Part shown: positions 1-10,635 of the stretch, in pieces
Layout of the letters: each line of letters begins with the position of its first letter
How positions within the stretch are numbered: position 1 is the first letter of the stretch
Origin: Didymella arachidicola
Lineage: Eukaryota; Ascomycota; Dothideomycetes; Pleosporales; Didymellaceae
Reading direction: 5' to 3'
DNA length: 64,000 nucleotides
Assembly: GCA_016630955.3 (NCBI GenBank)
Contig: CM049992.1
Span: forward strand, 1,116,001-1,180,000
Notes under the pieces: model-generated
The model's database searches: none
Seen by the model: the letters and a program-made list of their open reading frames with translations, nothing else
What the model was told of the DNA's origin: nothing
Position numbers and translations under genes: made by a program

Positions 1-41
1 GATCAGTGAGGCCGCAAATTTACTGCAGACTGCCAACTTAC

Positions 42-1255
42 TCTGGGTCATCGGGCACACCGAACCTGCCCCCGTTGCGGCCAGGGCCCGTCACCTCACG
101 GAAATTGGCCGCCACCTTCAGACACTGGTCCCACATCGGCAGTGAACATTCGATCAGTCTCTCGATAGCCCTGTAGATCTCGGGATATTTGTTGGGATGA
201 AGATTGTTGATATAGCTCGCGAAACGTACGGTGCTATCGTCTCGGAAAGTAACGTTTGAAGGTAGCCACTGGAAGTTGACCGACCAAAAGTCTGGTGGAA
301 CATATCCACCGACACCGTAGTTATGATGCTCAGAGCCTTGCGGAACCCATGGTTCCTCACCGACAAGAACCTCGCCTCTTCCTGACCACTCGTCAATAGC
401 TTCCTCTACCCCTACTACATCATCCTGAACAACTCTAGTGCGATTGTATACCAGTGGAAACAAAGATGGGTGCACTAGATTTTGAACCCTGTCACCCGAT
501 TTCGGATGCCAATCAGGCGCATCGGCTTGATCAGCTCTCAGCGTCTCGAAAGACGAAAGAAGCGCCCCATGTAGGGAGACAGAAACTAGAGAATCAGACT
601 TGACAACAACTCCGTGAGCGTCCAGAGTAGGGACCATGCCGCTCTTTTCAAAAAACTTGGCCTTGCTCCGTAGCTCCTGAATACACTAGGTCCTGTCAGT
701 ACCCATACGTACCGTACTGAGGCTTGCAGTCTTCAGGCTTACACAGTCAAATGTATCTCCTGACATGATATTTTCAGGAATCTTCGCTTGTTCCTCAATT
801 CTGTGCCAAGGCCCTGGGTCTTCGATGTCGCAGGCCAGTCGCCACCAATGCATATTTGGCAGAGCCAGAGCTTCGTCTCGCCATTTTGAAACGACAAACT
901 CATCATTAACTTTGATGTGCCAATCTGGCTTGTCGGTGAGAGCGTCCATGACACTCATCATGGCGACTTCTCGTACGGGCAACGGAAGGGATAATGAATT
1001 GTAGCAGCTACCATGCGCACCAATAGGATAGAATGGGAATTTGAAGGCGCTGGGGCTGTATTCACGGAGTGGTAACCCTAGACCTGGATACAGAGGCTTC
1101 GAGCCCTCAGCCACAGATGCTTTCTGCCGATGCAATGAGGTGAAAGATGAGGACCTCATGATTCGTTGCGCGCGGCGGCCACTCAGTCTGGCGATGAGAA
1201 ATACAGGGACATGAGGGATGGCTCTCCATGTATATGTGCTGTGATATGTGAACAT
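42..1255 (-). CDS. DUF4246-family protein, 5' part (3' end outside window)
   Basis: Function is not established for this fungal family. Two exons are visible. Exon 1 (1255 or the inner ATG at 1159, down to 743) carries the family's N-terminal block with YPGLGLPLREYSPSAF and a WR..AL..P stretch. Exon 2 (676 down to 42) continues with ELRSKAKFFEKSG, a KSDSLVS block, the VQNLVHPSLFPLVYNRT segment and HHNYGVGGYVPP. The intron is best placed at 677-742 (donor GTAAGC, branch TACTGAC, acceptor TTCAG), which keeps frame; a second in-frame donor at 712 would give only 36 nt. Exon 2 ends at a perfect GTAAGT donor at 41, so the gene continues past the left edge. Usual family length is 500-700 residues, so roughly half is here. 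A mariner relic lies just upstream of its start. The family call is from recalled motif wording; start codon uncertain. Confidence 0.75.
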
Positions 1256-1417
1256 CGAGATGATGCACGGTAGGCAGTAGCCTCGTCGTCGCCTGGAATC
1301 GGAAGGGGCGGATTCGCTTATGGGCTAGCGTCAGGCGCTCGCAAGGCAGCTTGGCGCCTTGTCTGCAGGCAGCAGGACTAAAAACCGCAGCACGATCGTT
1401 AGATCCCAGCGGGTATA

Positions 1418-2772
1418 CAGTACTTAGCCAAAAGTCTGTTCGCCCGAAACGCACGGGCCATAACTACCCCACAATCCTCTAGAGCAGCACCTTCTTTAAC
1501 ACTATAATACTCCATCCAGATGAGGTCTTTTGGCACTGAAATTTCGGGCAATCGTATGCGCGGGGGTGAATTATCAGAGGTGCAGCGAGTCTATTGCTTA
1601 GCGCAGGTTGAAGCTGGTGTGTCAACGTCTAAAGTTGCAGAAGCACTTTCCTGCACCCAACGCTGCGTGCAGAAAACAGTTGCTCGATGGAAAGCCACCT
1701 CCAGCACCACGTCGCAAGCAAGAACAGGCCGGCCACCTATTTTGACTAATAGAGATCATCGCCGGCTACGACGTTGTCCTCGCAAAAACCCTCAAATAGA
1801 GTACTCCAAGCTCATGGAGGAAGCCGGCCTACGAGACGTCGGGGCCACCCACCCACGAGTATCACGTCGTACTGTTCAACGCGCCTTAGCCAATGAAGTC
1901 CTACGCAAGTTCAGAGCAAAGCGTAGACCAAAAATCAGTACGCTTACAGCTAAATCTCGTCTAGCTCTTGCTCATGCGTGGCAGGGGTTCAACTGGGGCA
2001 GGCAAGTCTTTAGGTTTAGCGACGAGTGCAGCGTTGCTCGTGGATCTAGCCACAACACCACATGGGTATGGCGATTACCAGAGGAGAAATGGTCTCACGA
2101 GATGGTGGAGGAGGTGAATACTGCTCGCCAACCTGCTCGTATGGTGTGGGCGTCGATATCGTTGACTCCGGGGGGTCGAGTTTGGCGTAGTCCTCTAATG
2201 ATTATGACTAGGGGCGAGGCAGCTGCACGGCGTGGGTATACGGCTCAAAGCTACCTGTGGGCATTGGAAGAAGGGCTCCTGCCCTACTACAGGCCTGGCG
2301 AGTGGTTTATGCAGGATAACGCACCTATCCATACTGCGCGTGCCTGTACGGAATGGTTAGAGATTCACGGGGTTGCCACAGTTGACTGGCCACCATATTC
2401 TCCAGACCTTAACCTAATTGAACACCTCTAGTGGGCAATCAAGCAGAAGCTTCATAAGCTTCACCCCGAGTTTGACTATATAAGTGGCTCTTAAGCTAAC
2501 TGGGAGGCATTTGAATTGGGTTTGCACGAGGCATGGGCTGCAATACCCGACTCACTTATCCGCCGACTGATTACGTCAATGCCACGACGCCTAGACGCTG
2601 TAAGACAAGCAAAGGGATATCAGACTCGATATTAAGTGTATTGCGATTTATTTATTACTTAAATTGTCTAAATTGTCTACGTTGTGTGGGGTTATTCTAC
2701 TTCAAAGTTGAGCTCGCAATGTTGGTGTAGTGGCTCGTGCGCCCGTGCGAACAGACTTTTGGCACCCGACTG
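1418..2772 (+). mobile_element. Tc1/mariner-like DNA transposon, decayed
   Basis: The element is bounded by imperfect inverted repeats that begin CAGT and share the block GCCAAAAGTCTGTTCGC (left copy from 1427, right copy ending 2763). Outside them lie TA dinucleotides at 1416-1417 and 2773-2774, the classical Tc1/mariner target duplication. Total length is 1,355 bp, in the usual range. It encloses one transposase reading frame with two internal stops, so it cannot supply its own transposase. Confidence 0.88.
1520..2635 (+). pseudogene. Tc1/mariner DD34E transposase, two nonsense codons
   Basis: The reading frame encodes an N-terminal helix-turn-helix region (about residues 15-60, then a GRPP hook) followed by a DDE catalytic domain. 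The three acidic positions are visible: FSDECSV, QDNAPIHTA and SPDLNLIEHL, with 34 residues between the second D and the E (DD34E). Frame is open except for TAG at 2429-2431, where the family has Trp just after the catalytic Glu, and TAA at 2492-2494, giving about 371 codons in all to the true stop at 2633. Both stops are what a C-to-T change in a CpA context would produce (TGG to TAG read on the other strand; CAA to TAA), as in RIP. The catalytic residues themselves survive. Confidence 0.87.
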
Positions 2773-2774
2773 TA

Positions 2775-3331
2775 TTTTGTTCAAACAAGGTGCAAGCCGT
2801 GGTTTCTTCCGAATCGTCCTCCAACGTTGTCTTGTCATTTCAGCCGCAATCCAGGATGACCGCGATATGTGAAGCTTCGTTTGGAAACGCGGATTCGTGT
2901 GAGGGCACGTTGTACGAAGATCAAAATTTTCCAACCATGAACGACGTAACATGCTTCGGGATCCGAGCGACGCGATAACCCGTGAACCCTCGGCAAGTGG
3001 AGAACACCATTACGGACCTCAAGCACTGCACACACAAAACTGCTTCAGATATGGTAGACACAGGTCGGTGTTGTTTCTGGAGCCGATTCTGGATCGAAGC
3101 ATTCACAGGACCCACTCGGATGAGACGGATCGACAAGTGCCGCACAAGGCTGGAGATTCTACCCCAGCCAGACTTGAGCCTGACCCACTCAGGTCACATT
3201 CGTGTATTTGAAATACTTTGGAGTGGTTTTGTGGGGTCTGGGGTAGATCGTACAACAACTGGCTTGATATCGTACCATGTTTTGGCGTCAAAAGGCATTA
3301 CATGGCTGAGCATCAGCAACATCGAATCGCA
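2775..3331. other. Intergenic, upstream of P450
   Basis: About 560 bases between the mariner right end and the P450 start. Only short overlapping open frames in several phases are seen, none with a recognisable domain. It presumably holds the P450 promoter; no distinct element could be named. Confidence 0.5.
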
Positions 3332-4981
3332 ATGGCTTTTCCAACTATCTCAGTCGTGGCTCTGTTGACCGCAACTCTCACCATATTTGTTCTGCGATTC
3401 CGTCAATGGTTGGACGATAAAGGAAAGCTGCCGCTACCCCCCAAGCCAAAGGGTGTACCACTTTTAGGCAATGCATTGGATGTCATCAGATCCACAACAG
3501 AAGGCTCTCAACATCTTCTCTTCGAACGATACGCCCGCAAGTACGGCGAAATCGTCCGCGTTGAGGTTGGACCATTCACCCAGTATTTCATCAACAGTGA
3601 CAAAGCTGTGAAGGCCATTTTCGACAAAGCCTCTGCTTCCACCTCAGAGCGCCCGCGCTGGATCGTCAGCAATGAGCAAATTTGCGATCAGAAAAATGTC
3701 TTGCTGTTGAACGGCAGCGATCCACGGTGGAAACATCAGAGAAAGGTCATCCTGCAAGGCATGACTAGCGTCTCACGTGCTGATGCTGGTGTCGAATATC
3801 TGCACTTCGAGACGGCGAAATTCCTGAAGCGAGTTGCCAACGATGACGTGCTGGCTAGGAATAGCGTGGGTTTATTCAATGAGATTGGTCGGTACACGTA
3901 CAGCGCTTTCGCAAGCCAGACATTTGGTATGGACATTGCAGACGAGAAAGATCCAGCAATCGAATATATCTTCCGCAGTGGCCTCGAGCACATTCTCGGA
4001 ACTCTGCCAGGCTCACATCTTGTCGACATGCTGCCCGCCCTCGATAAGTTACCTCTGTTTCTTAAGCCATGGGAAAGGAGGGCGCGAGCACTTTTCCAGG
4101 ACAACAAGCATTGGTGCGACGAGCGAATGCGGAGAGTTGAGAAGGCGATCGAGACAGGAACGGTGAATGACTCATTTCTAGCGCGAGTGCTGCAAGATGA
4201 GAAAGGCATGGGTTTTGAAGACCGCTCGGAAGCTGCATATCTGGCTCTCATGCTGATCATGGGTGCCGCTGACACATCGAAGATGTCATCTTGGTCATTC
4301 CTCGAAGCAATGATGCGGTTCCCTGATATCCAGACCAAGGCACTTGCCGAGATTGAAAGTGTCGTTGGAATAGCAGACCGTTTGCCAGTATACGAAGACC
4401 TGGAGTCAATCCCATACGTTCGATGCCTGATGAAGGAACTCTGGCGTTGGCGTCCGCCCGTCGCACTCGGCCACCCTCACATAATCACCAAAGAACTGAC
4501 ATACAACGGCATGCGGCTCCCCGTTGGATCTCGCATCCACCTTAATGCTTACGCCATTGGTCATGATCCAAATCGACACGCCGACCCTGAGCGCTTTTGG
4601 CCTGAACGATACGAGGGCGACCGGACGAACAGCGAGGAAAGTAAGAACTCGGCTGATGTCAAAGACCGCGACCACTTTGCATTTGGGTCTGGAAGACGGA
4701 TCTGCCCCGGCTACCACGTCGCTGAGCGCTCCCTTGCAATTGCGATCATGCGTTTGATTTGGGCATTCGAGATTGTACCAGCACCCAACGCTAACCTCCC
4801 ATTCGACCCAAGGGACTACCGCGGAGAGATGCCTGGTAATCCTGGGGAACACATGCCCGTCATGTTCAAGGTTCGTAGCGAAGCGAAGCGTAAGGTCATT
4901 AACGACGAATACGCAAGGGCCGAAGCTGCTCATCCAGCGATGGAACCTTTGACACACGATGGATGGTCATGGAAGTTCTAG
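3332..4981 (+). CDS. Cytochrome P450 monooxygenase
   Basis: Intronless heme-thiolate monooxygenase, likely anchored in the endoplasmic reticulum. From the ATG at 3332 it is 549 residues. An N-terminal membrane helix (about residues 5-25) is followed by a proline hinge (LPLPPKPKGVPLLGN). The I-helix oxygen-binding motif reads GAADTS, the K-helix ExxR is ELWR, the PERF-type motif is present (DPERFWPERY), and the heme loop is FAFGSGRRICPG with the ligand Cys at residue 458. An upstream in-frame ATG at 3302 and a longer opening from 3218 exist; 3332 is preferred because it puts the membrane helix right at the N-terminus. It resembles the CYP group that includes O-methylsterigmatocystin oxidoreductase-like enzymes, but substrate cannot be read from sequence. 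No other pathway genes surround it, so cluster membership is not supported. Confidence 0.93.
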   Translation: MAFPTISVVALLTATLTIFVLRFRQWLDDKGKLPLPPKPKGVPLLGNALDVIRSTTEGSQHLLFERYARKYGEIVRVEVGPFTQYFINSDKAVKAIFDKASASTSERPRWIVSNEQICDQKNVLLLNGSDPRWKHQRKVILQGMTSVSRADAGVEYLHFETAKFLKRVANDDVLARNSVGLFNEIGRYTYSAFASQTFGMDIADEKDPAIEYIFRSGLEHILGTLPGSHLVDMLPALDKLPLFLKPWERRARALFQDNKHWCDERMRRVEKAIETGTVNDSFLARVLQDEKGMGFEDRSEAAYLALMLIMGAADTSKMSSWSFLEAMMRFPDIQTKALAEIESVVGIADRLPVYEDLESIPYVRCLMKELWRWRPPVALGHPHIITKELTYNGMRLPVGSRIHLNAYAIGHDPNRHADPERFWPERYEGDRTNSEESKNSADVKDRDHFAFGSGRRICPGYHVAERSLAIAIMRLIWAFEIVPAPNANLPFDPRDYRGEMPGNPGEHMPVMFKVRSEAKRKVINDEYARAEAAHPAMEPLTHDGWSWKF

Positions 4982-5110
4982 AGGAAGCTTGTGGGCTATC
5001 TGAGAGGACACCGGGCTTGTATTAATAAAGATGGCGATGATCGAGACGAAAAATGGAAGGTGCGCCTTCGAGAGGCATATTATACATTATATATTATGTT
5101 TAAACGTCGA

Positions 5111-6308
5111 TCACAATTCACCAGTGACAGCGATCTGACCGCAGTTGCCATTGCCCACGATATACCCATTGGCACCGGTGTTGATAGCCTGAGAGCTGAC
5201 CACGAACGGCGGAGGGTTGGCACTGCAGTTGGCACCAGACGTGATCAAGTAACAAGAGCCCCCGGAGAACCATGCGAAAGACGAGCAGGCTGAGTTGAGC
5301 GCACAATTTTGACAGCAGAACTCGGCAGATAACACGCCAGCGACAGTCTGAATGCTCGAAAACCCATAAAAGGAGACGAACGACTTGACACCGGCGCGCG
5401 ATTTGATGTTATTGTCCTGGCATTGAGGGAAGTATGTGGCAGGCGTTGCTGCTGCAATGATTGTAGAGCTTGTCTCGGTTGCGACTGTAGTGACAGAGAT
5501 CGTATTGGTTGCGAAAGCAGTGGTGAAAACAGTCTCGGTCACTGTGCTGCTGACCGGCGTCTGCAAGACCGTCGAGGTAGACACAAGAGTGGTAGTGGTC
5601 GAGATAGTTGAGGTGCGCGCAGCAACAGTTTTAGTCTTCGTCACGACAGACTTGATAACGTTATCTACCTGTTTCTGAACGACACAATTGACTGATGCCG
5701 GGTAGAGCTTGGGTCCGTTCTGGGGGTTCCCGGTGTTGGCGCCGAGGGAGCAGGTGGGTGCGCTACGGGCAACCATAGGGCGGTTGGGTGTGAATGCAAG
5801 CGGGACATCGCGGCGAGAAGAGCCCCCAGCAGCGGCGATGTAAGCAGCAGAGCTAGCAAGAGGGAGGAAGTTGGCACTCGTGCTGTAGGTGACAGTGGGA
5901 GTCGTAGTGGATGTGGTAGTCAGGGTCGTTATTGATGACACGGTTGTTGTGATATCTACAGTACCTGTTGACGTCTGCGTGAGGGTCGAGGAGAAGATGT
6001 CTGTATCTTGGCTGGCCGTAAAAGTGGCGATACTCGATGTCGTGATTACAGCGGTTGTGGTAAGCGTGCTCGTAACAGTAACGCGGCTCGTGACCTTGAC
6101 AGGGATGTTGACCGTGACTCTGCAGATTGGTAAGCATAATATAGAAACGTTCGGAACGCCTAGCTAACGTCTTAGTGCTGTAAGTCGTCTTGACTTCTCT
6201 ACCTCTGGTAGACGCCAGTTTAGTTTGGCAAACTGCCTTGTCAAACTGCAGAGCAGCAACAGGCTGCAGTGCCAATAGTAAAGAGAAGAAAGTGAGAGTG
6301 AACTTCAT
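5111..6308 (-). CDS. Secreted Ser/Thr-rich protein with Cys-rich (PAN/apple-like) tail
   Basis: Two exons (6308-6169 and 6119-5111; intron 6120-6168, donor GTTAGC, acceptor TGCAG) give 382 residues. A clear signal peptide (MKFTLTFFSLLLALQPVAA) opens the protein. The middle is a long Thr/Ser/Val-rich tract of the kind that is heavily O-glycosylated, interrupted by a short unique segment with a conserved-looking Cys pair. The last hundred residues hold many Cys (FCCQNCALNSACSSFAWF, then SCYLI and a final NCGQ), resembling a small PAN/apple fold used for binding sugars or proteins. No GPI-type hydrophobic tail is seen, so it is probably secreted or wall-associated. The donor is weaker than its neighbours', but splicing is required to join the signal peptide to the Thr-rich frame. 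The PAN assignment is inference from Cys spacing. Confidence 0.78.
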
Positions 6309-7916
6309 TTTGAATACAGAGACGAGTTAGAGACCAAAAAGAGTGAGTGGTGCCCTTGAACGAGAGATAGTGAGGGACTGAATAGGACTACAGCTGGCCT
6401 GTGGTTTTCAATGCTGAGGTGCACCCCTACTTATGCGTTTCGTTGGGGGTTTGATATGAGCAGAAGTCGCTGGAGCAACAGAACGTATATCGGCCCAACC
6501 GAGAGACGACTCAGTCAAACAGTCCGTGTGATATTCACACTTTGCTAGGCTTCAGCAGATTTAAACTATTTGCAGACCGCATACTGCATCCCGCATCGAG
6601 CAGCCAGGCGGACTGTGGGGGAAATTGGCATCTTGTGGTCCGTCTGTGGTCCAGATCACCGGTTGGGCCTGCGTCGCGCCAGTGGACCTAGAGATCAGAG
6701 CTCCTGTCCTGGTTTTGTGGCTGACAGACCAGAGCTGAGAGAAAGCACGATCATGCTTAACACCGTTGACAACTTGTCGCAATCGACACGGCAAGCAAGT
6801 GTTCGAGTAACCGTCTCTAGATGGACGTACGTCAGGAACAAGCGCACAATGGCGCCAATATTGTGTTCCAAGAATATGCTGTACTGTGCAAGCTGCGTGT
6901 CGTGCGGGATGGTCTCATCCCTTACCTCGACGACTACTGTGTAAGTGTAAGTAGGACGGAGGAAGATCCACAACTCGTAACTACGACTCGGGCATTGTAA
7001 AAGTCGATGGTCGAAAAAGCAGCGCATACGCGGCCTACGCGTCCGACAATCGGATCGCGCAGGTACATTCCAGGCAGAGGCGATAGAGATAGGTACGCGG
7101 ACACCTGCACTTGTTGACAGCGCTGCGAAGAGTCTGCCCCTGGATGAGTGCCCGTCCATGACCTAAGCTAAAGGCGACGCCGAGCCGCGTGGTCCCGCTT
7201 CTTCGTAGCCAGGGACATCTCGACGACTAGTTCAATCGATAAGATCATATCGAGGTGCTTGCGCATGCGTCAATATTGCAGTCTCCGCAGCTTGCCAGTA
7301 ACTCCAGATCGCCAGCCTCAGAGGCGCTGTACACAAGCCGAGCGTTGCTCGAAACAGCCAAATGACCACGAGCAGCGGAACCGCACAAGGACGTCATGAT
7401 CGGGTCGTGATGGTATGTGGGAAGACCGTAAAGGGGGGCCAAGGGGATCTGGAGATCGAAGGCTCGTGCAGCGGGTGTGGCGGGACGTGGCCCATGCGTC
7501 GGCGCGCCCAGAAAAATACCACACGCATGATTGGTGCCTATGTTCTGTATGAAAGAGTCTTCGCGATGCTGCGAGAGCGACTGATATCGGAAAGTCCGAT
7601 GAGGGTATTCGCATCTTTATCCAGCTGTAATATAGGTATCTTGACTTCCTGACCGATTGCCCCAATGGCAATGAGAGGCTGAGCTGTTCGTGGCGCAGAC
7701 GACCGTCAGGCCCGCCGCGGCGCTTCCCAAGGTCAGCTTGTAGTCAGCGCAAATTCCGCGCCAACACAAAGCAACCGCGCTGATCAGTGCAGCGATGAAC
7801 CACTCGGATGCTTATATACTCTGCCGTGAAAGTCTTGGAGACGCAAGGTCGGCGCCTCAACCTCCAGCAACAGCTTCCCAACACCCACCCAAAGCGTGAC
7901 CGCGCTTCGCTCCGCC
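6309..7916. other. Intergenic, nothing recognised
   Basis: About 1.6 kb. The right side of the secreted-protein gene promoter must lie near 6309. Open frames up to about 150 codons occur (for example 6695-7159 on the minus strand), but none shows a domain, signal peptide or sensible splice partner. Confidence 0.5.
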
Positions 7917-10635
7917 ATGGAGCCTAGAATCAAGCTACTTGAAGCAGATGTGGCCTTACTCACAACGTGTGATATAAGCCAGCGAGTCAGACATCTCGAA
8001 AACACCCTTTATACTCGGGGCGAGAAGGAATCCAACTTCCTTGTCCCGCTGATGGAGTACACGCCACTGAACGATGAGCAAGCGGAAGTTCGTTTGCTCA
8101 GACTGCACCCTACAAGCTATGTTTCTCAACACGTCCGGTGTGACCTCGAATTTCATTCTTTGTCGCTAATGCCACCATTCATCACTATCCAGAATGCTAG
8201 AGGGTACCGGAACATTGAAGAAGCCATCGAGGTAGTGCATGCCAACACCCGCCATGCGCTGGTCATCTCAGCTGCTCTGGAGTGATTCCTGCACTATCTA
8301 CGGACTAGGATCGAGAAGCTGACATATATCTGGGTACGCTATGCCTGCGTGCTCGAATTCAATCTACAGGAACAGCAGACATACTGGACATGAGATTGCA
8401 GCGACAGAATGTACGCAGCTGCATCTTTGACTTTCAACATGCATGAAATCAACAACCGTCTTGTCTAGAACGGCTACTTTGAGAAATGCATCCTCTCGAG
8501 ATACCGCGATTGGAGGAAAGAATGGTACGGATGTCAAGACGAGATGGTCCTGCCGCGAGTCTGTCCAGTCCGCTTGGGAACACGACCAGACAATGAATCG
8601 CCGACAATGAAGTATCGGTATATACCTTTGGATATGGTAGCACATGAAATCCGAATTGTTTGTGTGATGCCTGCTGATGACGAGGCGGCTCCGATTGTCT
8701 TGCACGTCGCACATTGTCCGATCAGATGCGAAGTCACCTACATCGCCTTATCATGTATGTCACAAGAACTCATTTTGATCTTACAAACTGACCGAGCCCT
8801 ATCAGATCGATGGGGAACAGATGATGTATCGGAGTGCGTAGTAATTAACGGCCAGCTGAAGTCAATTTGCAGGAACCTTGCAGATGCCATCCGGAGCCTC
8901 AGAACGAAGCAGACCATCGTACCCCTGTGGACAGATGCAATTTCAATTAATCAAGAAGATGCAAATGAGCGCAGCAGGCAAGTCCGACGCATGGGAGAGA
9001 TCTATAACAACGCAATGTCAATGTACAGCTGGGCAGGGCCCAAAACAGACGACACCGACGAGGCTATCGCATTGATTTTAGAACTAGAGAACCACCCCAT
9101 CGTCCGATCTGATGATATTGGTAACTTCGACTTAAGCATCAATCCAAGTCGACTGCCTCGTATGTGTGCAGCTCTGTACAAGCTTTTGACCAGACAATAC
9201 TTCCGAAGGACCTGGATTTTGCAGGTAAGTTTGCACCCGATTGCCTTTAGACTTTACTAACTAGTTTCAGGAGATAGCAATGGCATCAAGTCCCATTGTC
9301 ATGTTCGGAACAGGCCGAGCAGTCACCTTCGACACGCTTGACAAGGCGGCTTATCATCTGCAGGACATGCTGACACGCAATCCTGCGTTGATCAATCAAA
9401 CTGTGGAGTCCGATACGACATTATTGGAGATTGATCAAAGCGCTCTGTCATTCACACGCAAAATATTCTATTTCCGATATCTGGTCAGCGGCGGCTTGGG
9501 TGGCGGGAGCATGCTTGGACTATTCTATCAGATCCGAGCATCTTCTCCCGGTTTTCTAGACGCTATGGTGCTTGGCAAAGATTTCGAGTGCACGGATCCG
9601 AGAGATCGCATCTACGGTCTGTGGAATCTTGCCCAAGATAAGAGCGGCTTGGATCTTAGTCTAGGTTACAGCAAGTCTTATGACCAGGTCTATGTCGACT
9701 TTGTGAAGGCTTGGTATTTGCAACATAGATCGCTGGACGTCATAGGTGCGGTGGAAGCCACGTTCGAGAGTCGGCCTTTCTATCAAACTGCCCCCTCCTG
9801 GTATCCGGATTGGAATGTCCCGGCTATAGCAGCCTCTCTGATACGAAAAGATTACCTACCAGCGCGCTTTATGTCTGCGATGCAGGATCAGAGTGGCAAG
9901 CTGTACGCAGTGAATGGCAATGTGGACCACGCGGCTTTTAACAGTCCACTGTTCTCATTCCAAGGAGATGCCCTTCATTGTATGGGTCTTATCATCAATC
10001 GAATTCACAGCATGCTCGGCGATGCTCCAGACATACCAGCAGGCTCAGCTCCGAAATCCACATGGCGTTTCCACTACTGGACAGACCAATTGGAGCAGAT
10101 GTATCGCACAAACCACTCGGATGTCTATGAGGATCCAGGTCGAGCAATATGCGCCATGATACACGGTGATAGTATAAAAGCTTGACCTCCCGTCACCGAC
10201 AGCGGATCTGGCCCAGGCCAATACCTTGAGAATGAGCGCTATGTTTGCATTCCGGCAGTGTCTCGTCATGTATTACCATATGCAGGGTCTTATGACCGCT
10301 CCGAAGCAATGAGCGTAGTCCATACTGTCCTGCGAGGCCGCCGCCCATTCGTCACAGATGACGGTTACATGGGTCTCGGACCTGCGTATATTGCTGAGGA
10401 CACGGATGGAAGTTTGCAGACACGGAAAACTGCTGGTTGGCAAATCGCCATCCTAGCTGGCTGCTCAGTCCCTCTACTTTTGCGCGAAAGAAGCGATGAG
10501 ACCTACGAGCTTGCTGGGACGTGTTCTTTGCAAGGGTGGATGGATGGCGAGTGGATCGAGACAATGATGGGCGCAGCTGACCCTGTAGAGTTCTGGGCCG
10601 GTATGCGAGACGGCGCACAGCTTATCATCACATAG
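7917..10635 (+). pseudogene. HET-domain protein with duplicated N-terminal region, four nonsense codons
   Basis: A long heterokaryon-incompatibility (HET) gene that keeps frame over 873 codons but is interrupted four times. Exons 7917-8754, 8806-9224 and 9271-10635 are joined by introns 8755-8805 and 9225-9270, both with good donors (GTATGT, GTAAGT) and CTGAC/CTAAC branches; splicing restores the hallmark ALSYRWG and WILQEIAMAS motifs. The core HET block includes LWTDAISINQEDANERSRQV. Before it lies a second, HET-like opening (MEYTPLNDEQAEVRLLRLHP ... IWVRYACVLEFN), so the N-terminus looks duplicated. Stops are TGA 8283, TGA 8391, TAG 8466 and TGA 10183; all can arise from CGA or CAG by C-to-T change. 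The stretch 8607-10185 alone could still be read as a 493-residue protein, so residual function is possible. Loss by RIP or deamination is inferred. Confidence 0.82.

Noticed and set aside
3332..6308. A secondary-metabolite cluster around the P450
   Set aside because: No polyketide synthase, peptide synthetase, terpene cyclase or transcription factor lies nearby; neighbours are a transposon relic and a secreted Thr-rich protein.
10140..10221. A short intron that would remove the TGA at 10183 in the HET gene
   Set aside because: The only donors nearby (GTGATA, GTATAA) would give introns of about 31-41 nt with poor sites, and three further stops upstream already mark the gene as dead.
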